The notes beneath the pieces were generated by a model that searched no databases, had not been told where the DNA came from, and worked only from the letters and a program-made list of their open reading frames with translations. From DATLZC01 sp037444005 (lineage in GTDB: Bacteria; Chloroflexota; Dehalococcoidia; DSTF01; JACRBR01), in assembly GCA_037444005.1 (NCBI GenBank), contig JBBING010000095.1, forward strand, positions 1 through 8,974: a stretch of 8,974 nucleotides of DNA, written 5' to 3'. This document shows, piece after piece, positions 6,082 to 8,974 of the stretch. Numbering within the stretch: the first letter of the stretch is position 1; each line of letters begins with the position of its first letter. The position numbers and the translations under genes are program-made.

Positions 6082-6110
6082 TTGACGGCCCATCTAGATA
6101 GTGCTACCAT
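6082..6110 (+). promoter_or_regulatory. Promoter of the Rieske gene
   Basis: TTGACG (6082-6087, 5/6) and TACCAT (6105-6110, 4/6) are separated by 17 bp, placing the start at about 6117, only some 19 nt before the chosen ATG. The -35 boxes of this promoter and of the divergent nusA promoter are 16 bp apart, so polymerases on the two could interfere. Confidence 0.5.
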
Positions 6111-6113
6111 CTA
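6095..6113 (+). promoter_or_regulatory. 19-bp dyad over the Rieske -10 box, possible operator
   Basis: The sequence has the symmetric form TAGATnGTnnnACnATCTA, with seven matched positions in each half around base 6104. It overlaps the -10 box, where a bound repressor would block polymerase. The PadR-family regulator encoded two genes on is an obvious but untested candidate; PadR proteins bind comparable dyads as dimers. Confidence 0.4.
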
Positions 6114-6135
6114 ATCGCCTTCGATGGAGGCGTCT

Positions 6136-6696
6136 ATGGCCGTCCACGCTGCAACCGCGCGTCGTCCTGCCGCCGGCGTTGCCCTGTCCCGCCGCCGGCT
6201 CCTCAAGCTGTCGTTCTGGGCCGGGCTCATCGCCAGCGCCGTCGGCGCCGCCGGCGCCGCGCTCGATATCGTCTACCCGCGCAAGGTCGAAGGCTTCGGC
6301 GGGCCTATCGCCGCCGGTCACATCTCCCTCTACCCGCCCGGGTCGAAGACCCAGATCATGGAGGCCCGCACCTGGCTCGTGCACCTCACCGAAGAGCAGG
6401 GCGGGCCCGGGCTTCTCGCCCTGTGGTGGAAGTGCACGCATCTCGGCTGCACCGTTCCCTGGCGTCCCGAGTTCGAGTTCGAGGACCCGCGCACCCGGCG
6501 CACCACCCGCGGGTGGTTCCGCTGCCCGTGCCACGGTTCGACCTACGACCACGCCGGCATCCGCGTCTTCGGGCCCGCCCCCCGGCCGCTGGACACCTTC
6601 GCCCTGACCGTCGACGAGAACGGCAACCTGACTATCGACACCGGCAAGGTGACGCCCGGCGCCGAGGACAACCCACAGCGCGCCCTGCGCGTCTGA
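6136..6696 (+). CDS. Rieske [2Fe-2S] protein with N-terminal Tat-like membrane anchor
   Basis: Electron-transfer iron-sulfur protein of the kind found in cytochrome bc-type complexes or membrane oxidoreductases. Both cluster motifs are complete: CTHLGC (100-105) and CPCHGS (130-135). C100, H102, C130 and H133 are the expected ligands and C105/C132 the expected disulfide. The spacer between the motifs is 24 residues, longer than the roughly 12 of PetC-type proteins, with a charged insert near 111-126. SRRRLLK (18-24) and the hydrophobic stretch 25-46 form a Tat-like signal anchor, so the cluster domain would lie outside the membrane. The ATG at 6136 is chosen because GGAGG (6126-6130) lies 5 nt before it; the in-frame ATG at 6124 has no room for a ribosome binding site. 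No cytochrome b gene is adjacent, so its partner is unknown. Confidence 0.92.
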   Translation: MAVHAATARRPAAGVALSRRRLLKLSFWAGLIASAVGAAGAALDIVYPRKVEGFGGPIAAGHISLYPPGSKTQIMEARTWLVHLTEEQGGPGLLALWWKCTHLGCTVPWRPEFEFEDPRTRRTTRGWFRCPCHGSTYDHAGIRVFGPAPRPLDTFALTVDENGNLTIDTGKVTPGAEDNPQRALRV

Positions 6697-6702
6697 CCGC
6701 GC

Positions 6703-6731
6703 TTGATCGGGCGTCGCCCCCGCCGGATACT
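6703..6731 (+). promoter_or_regulatory. Possible promoter giving a leaderless padR-type transcript
   Basis: TTGATC (6703-6708, 4/6) and GATACT (6726-6731, 4/6) are exactly 17 bp apart. A start 7 nt after the -10 falls on base 6738, the first base of the GTG start codon. The 41-nt gap between the Rieske gene and this one also contains no clear Shine-Dalgarno, consistent with leaderless translation. The boxes are weak, so this could be chance. Confidence 0.35.
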
Positions 6732-6737
6732 GAGTCC

Positions 6738-7100
6738 GTGAGTGACATCGAACGCTTCGACCGCGAGCTCCTGAAGGGAACCACCGACACCATCGTGCTC
6801 GCCTTGCTGGCGGAAGAGGGCCCGATGCACGGTTACGATCTCGCGAAAGAGATGCGCCGACGGGCCGGGAACTCGTTGAGGCTCGGGCAGGGCGTGCTGT
6901 ATCCCATCCTGCACCGGCTCGAACGTCGTGGCCTCATTCAGGGCCAGTGGGAGCCGCGAGTCGGCAGCCCCAGCAGGAAGCGCTACCGCATCACCGACGC
7001 GGGTCTCGAGGCGCTCCAACGCAAGCGCGCCGAGTGGCGGGCGTTCGCCGCCGCCATGGAGCGCATCCTCGAACCGCAAACGGAGCCCGCCCATGGATGA
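6738..7100 (+). CDS. PadR-family transcriptional regulator
   Basis: DNA-binding regulator of 120 residues, the size of short PadR proteins. The winged helix-turn-helix is clear: TIVLALLAEEGPMHGYDLAKEM (about 18-39), then LRLGQGVLYPILHRLERRGLI (48-68) as recognition helix region, and a basic wing KRYRITDAGLEAL (81-93). A short C-terminal helix follows and would serve dimerisation. GTG at 6738 is preferred because the PadR core begins only a few residues later; no strong ribosome binding site precedes it. Its end overlaps the next gene by 8 nt. PadR genes are often paired with small membrane proteins, as here, and usually repress their own operon. The effector is unknown. Confidence 0.88.
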   Translation: MSDIERFDRELLKGTTDTIVLALLAEEGPMHGYDLAKEMRRRAGNSLRLGQGVLYPILHRLERRGLIQGQWEPRVGSPSRKRYRITDAGLEALQRKRAEWRAFAAAMERILEPQTEPAHG

Positions 7101-7461
7101 CATCGACCGCTTCGTCGACGCCGTGAGCGCGCTCCTGGGCCCGCAGTGTCCGCGGGCGCAGATCCGGGACGAGCTCCGCGCTGAGCTGCGCGCGATGGCT
7201 CACGACCTGACCCTCCAGGGCGCTGACCCTGAGGAGGCCGTACGCGAGGCCGTTCGCTCCATGGGCTCGGTGCGCGTCCTTGCGCGGGAGTTCGACCGGG
7301 CCTACCGGCCGGGCGCCATCGCCGCGTCGCTGACGGCGCTGCGCTCGGGCGCGCTGGCTATCCGGCGCGGCCACGCCGCCGCCCGGGCGGTCTGGTTCGC
7401 CCTCGCCGCGTCGTCCCTGGCGTCGCTCATCGTGGCGCTCCGGTACCTCTATCCCGCCTGA
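7093..7461 (+). CDS. Small membrane protein with permease-prefix/HAAS-like N-terminal domain
   Basis: The 122-residue product has two parts. Residues about 20-73 form amphipathic helices of the pattern IRDELRAELRAMAHDL...GADPEEAVREAVRSMGSVRVLAREFDRAY, typical of the HAAS / permease-prefix / DUF1700-type domains that sit next to PadR regulators. Residues about 98-118 are one hydrophobic segment near the C-terminus, so the helical domain would face the cytoplasm with a single membrane anchor. ATG at 7093 overlaps the PadR gene by 8 nt, with GGAG 7 to 8 nt upstream. The downstream methyltransferase begins within its stop codon. Its job is probably membrane-linked signalling or sequestration of the PadR partner; this is inferred from pairing, not shown. 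Confidence 0.7.
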   Translation: MDDIDRFVDAVSALLGPQCPRAQIRDELRAELRAMAHDLTLQGADPEEAVREAVRSMGSVRVLAREFDRAYRPGAIAASLTALRSGALAIRRGHAAARAVWFALAASSLASLIVALRYLYPA

Positions 7462-8192
7462 TGCTCGGCTTCGGCTGGCGGAAAGAGGCCCTCCGGCGCC
7501 GGTTCTATCCTGACGACTTCCTGGGCATGTACGACCGTCTCGCCGCGCTGCTCCGCGAGCGAGCGCGCGAAGGCGACCTCATGCTCGACGCCGGCTGTGG
7601 AAGCGGACGCGTCTTCCGCTACGAGCTGCCGCGCCGCCCGCGGCTCATCGTCGGCGTCGACCTGACCGAGGAGCCGCGCGGCAACCCGAACATCGACGCC
7701 GCCGCCCGCGCCGACCTCGCGCGGCTGCCCTTCCGCGACAGCGTGTTCGACCTCGCGGTCTCCAGCCATGTCGTCGAGCATCTCGCGGCCCCGGAGGCCG
7801 TCTTCCGCGAGCTCGCCCGCGTGTTGAAGCCGGGCGGCGCCCTTCTGATCCTCACGCCGAACCGCTGGCACTACGTCACCGTCGCCGCGCGGCTGCTCCC
7901 GCACCGCGTCCACGTCGCGTTCAACCGCTGGCGCGGCGTCGACGCGCGCGACATCTTCCCGACGCGGTATCGGGCGAACACGGCGGGCCGGCTCCGTCGC
8001 CTCCTCGAGGGCGCGGGGCTGTTCGTGGAGCGTCTCGACCAGTTCGAGACGGAGCCCGAGTACCTGGCGTTCCACCCCGTGACCTACGGCATCGGCGTGG
8101 CGTACGAGCGGCTCGTCAACCGCTTCAAGGCGCTGAAGGGGCTACGTGTGAATCTGATGGCGGTGGCGCGCAAACCCGGACACGCTAGCTAG
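7461..8192 (+). CDS. Class I SAM-dependent methyltransferase
   Basis: A 243-residue Methyltransf_11/25-type enzyme. Motif I LDAGCGSG (42-49) binds SAM, the acidic residue ending the second strand is D67 in VGVDL, the stretch FDLAVSSHVVEHL (96-108) is motif IV-like, and VLKPGGALLILTPN (121-134) is the usual post-motif. About 110 residues follow, with aromatic and arginine-rich parts that would shape the substrate site. The pattern resembles methyltransferases acting on small molecules, lipids or sugars more than on nucleic acids; the substrate cannot be read from sequence. The ATG shares one base with the stop codon of the preceding membrane protein (TGATG), indicating translational coupling. 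No signal peptide is visible. Confidence 0.85.
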   Translation: MLGFGWRKEALRRRFYPDDFLGMYDRLAALLRERAREGDLMLDAGCGSGRVFRYELPRRPRLIVGVDLTEEPRGNPNIDAAARADLARLPFRDSVFDLAVSSHVVEHLAAPEAVFRELARVLKPGGALLILTPNRWHYVTVAARLLPHRVHVAFNRWRGVDARDIFPTRYRANTAGRLRRLLEGAGLFVERLDQFETEPEYLAFHPVTYGIGVAYERLVNRFKALKGLRVNLMAVARKPGHAS

Positions 8193-8194
8193 CG
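8183..8194. repeat. 12-bp perfect palindrome holding both stop codons of convergent genes
   Basis: CGCTAGCTAGCG is its own reverse complement. Its TAG at 8190-8192 ends the methyltransferase and the TAG read from 8187-8185 ends the minus-strand gene, so both proteins end in Ala-Ser and the frames overlap by 8 nt. There is no U-tract on either side; a shared bidirectional intrinsic terminator is not supported. Confidence 0.9.
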
Positions 8195-8974
8195 CCGGGG
8201 CCCGGCCCGCGGCCGTGGTCGTCGCGGCGCGATTCTTCGGAGTGGTCCGGCTCGTCGTCCGAGCGGTCACGCTCGTGGGACTCTTTGCTCTCGTCCTCGG
8301 CCTCGCCGTCCTTCGACGAACCCGAACCCCCGCCGCGGCTGCCGCTGTGGTCGTTCGCCTCGTCGTCATCGCCGTCGTCGTCGCGACGGGGCGTCGCGCT
8401 GGGAAGCGCCCTTCGGTCGTCATCGGCGTCCTCGGCCTCGTCGAGCTCGCGGTCCTCGGCGTTCCCCGGTCCCGCGTTGGGGCCTGGGCCGCTCCGGTCG
8501 TCGCCCTTGCACGGGTTCCCGGGGCCGCTCGGGTCGCACGCCCCGCCGAGGCCGGGCGGCGCGGGCGGCTGAGCGGGCCGCGCAGGCTGCGTCGGCGTCG
8601 ACGCCGGCGGCGCGGCCAGGAGCTTGAGCTCGCGCGCCAGAAGCGATCCGTCCGCCTGGCGCACGCCTTCGACCTTCACGCGCGCGCCCGGCGTGACGGC
8701 GGCGAGGCCGGCGCCCTCGTTCATCAGGTCCTTGATCTCCGTGCGCGCGTCGACGACCACCGTCTCGACCGCGCCGCCCACGTCCACCGTCACCACGCCT
8801 TGGCCCACGCCGGTCACGACGCCCTCGAACTCGATCTCAGGCACGGGCGTCACGGACGAGCTAGAGGAGGCGAAGAAGCGGAACGGCGGGACGTCCGGCA
8901 CGCCGCCGGCTGCAGCGGCGAAGCCGCTCGCCCCGACCAGCCCGACCGCTCCGACGATCACCGCCGTGCGGGCG
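8185..8974 (-). CDS. Secreted DUF5666-like protein with charged disordered tail, 5' end beyond the window
   Basis: The visible product begins in a hydrophobic, Ala/Gly/Val-rich signal-peptide core. The frame stays open to the window edge: a GTG at 8961 could start it, but then the signal would lack a basic N-terminus, so the true start is probably outside. Counting from that GTG, a small beta domain at about 43-115 (EGVVTGVGQGVVTVDVGG...VTPGARVKVEGV...LLARELKLL) matches the DUF5666 pattern, an OB-like extracellular module of unknown role. After a Pro-rich linker there is a Cys pair in CDPSGPGNPC (142-151), then about 100 residues of Asp, Glu, Ser, Arg, His and Gly with no predicted fold. It might bind cations or the cell wall; this is speculation. 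It converges on the methyltransferase and overlaps it by 8 nt. Confidence 0.75.
   Translation of the reverse strand, partial: ARTAVIVGAVGLVGASGFAAAAGGVPDVPPFRFFASSSSSVTPVPEIEFEGVVTGVGQGVVTVDVGGAVETVVVDARTEIKDLMNEGAGLAAVTPGARVKVEGVRQADGSLLARELKLLAAPPASTPTQPARPAQPPAPPGLGGACDPSGPGNPCKGDDRSGPGPNAGPGNAEDRELDEAEDADDDRRALPSATPRRDDDGDDDEANDHSGSRGGGSGSSKDGEAEDESKESHERDRSDDEPDHSEESRRDDHGRGPGPGAS

Noticed and set aside
4767..6110. A 447-residue open frame on the minus strand overlapping nusA
   Set aside because: It is a shifted frame of nusA, extremely Arg/Gly-rich, and it would start above the nusA promoter.
6124..6138. Start of the Rieske gene at the ATG at 6124
   Set aside because: The GGAGG that would serve it overlaps the codon itself; the ATG at 6136 has GGAGG with 5-nt spacing.
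1..8974. CRISPR arrays, tRNA or rRNA genes, insertion sequences, phage genes
   Set aside because: I scanned for regularly spaced repeats, transposase-like frames and tRNA-like cloverleaf arms and saw none; the stretches without genes are short and are described above.

Overview
The window is GC-rich (about two thirds G+C or more by eye) bacterial chromosome. It carries a housekeeping translation/transcription operon on the minus strand, a small accessory block on the plus strand, and partial genes at both ends. The compact IF-2 (about 615 aa), the nusA-rnpM-infB-rbfA-truB order and the Rieske/PadR context would fit a GC-rich Chloroflexota-like bacterium. That placement is an impression from protein style, not a demonstrated assignment.

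Left part (1-842, minus strand). A class I phosphoribosyltransferase resembling orotate phosphoribosyltransferase (pyrE) runs off the left edge. It is preceded by a leader of about 300 nt with its own promoter (TTGACA-18-TATGGT). The leader contains a 14-codon reading frame with a nearly perfect Shine-Dalgarno buried in a hairpin, a 10-bp GNRA-capped hairpin right after that frame's stop, a 10-bp long-range stem, and a 15-bp intrinsic terminator just before the pyrE ribosome binding site. Together this looks like a transcription attenuator; its signal is unknown and I match it to no named riboswitch. It is the most interesting item in the window.

Middle (868-6065, minus strand). nusA, rnpM (ylxR), infB, rbfA and truB form one operon in the usual bacterial order, but without rimP in front, ylxQ between rnpM and infB, or ribF/rpsO after truB. 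A promoter with extended -10 (TTGCGG-18-TATACT) lies upstream of nusA. A textbook intrinsic terminator sits between it and nusA, suggesting feedback by NusA on its own leader.

Right part (6082-8192, plus strand). Diverging from nusA, a Rieske 2Fe-2S membrane-anchored protein is followed by a PadR-family regulator, a small membrane protein with a permease-prefix/HAAS-like N-terminus, and a class I SAM methyltransferase. The last three genes overlap one another, which suggests translational coupling. The Rieske promoter carries a dyad across its -10 box, a possible repressor site; the PadR gene may be transcribed leaderless.

Right edge (8185-8974, minus strand). A secreted DUF5666-like protein with a long charged disordered tail converges on the methyltransferase. 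The two genes share a 12-bp palindrome that supplies both stop codons. No tRNA, rRNA, CRISPR array, insertion sequence or phage feature was seen.
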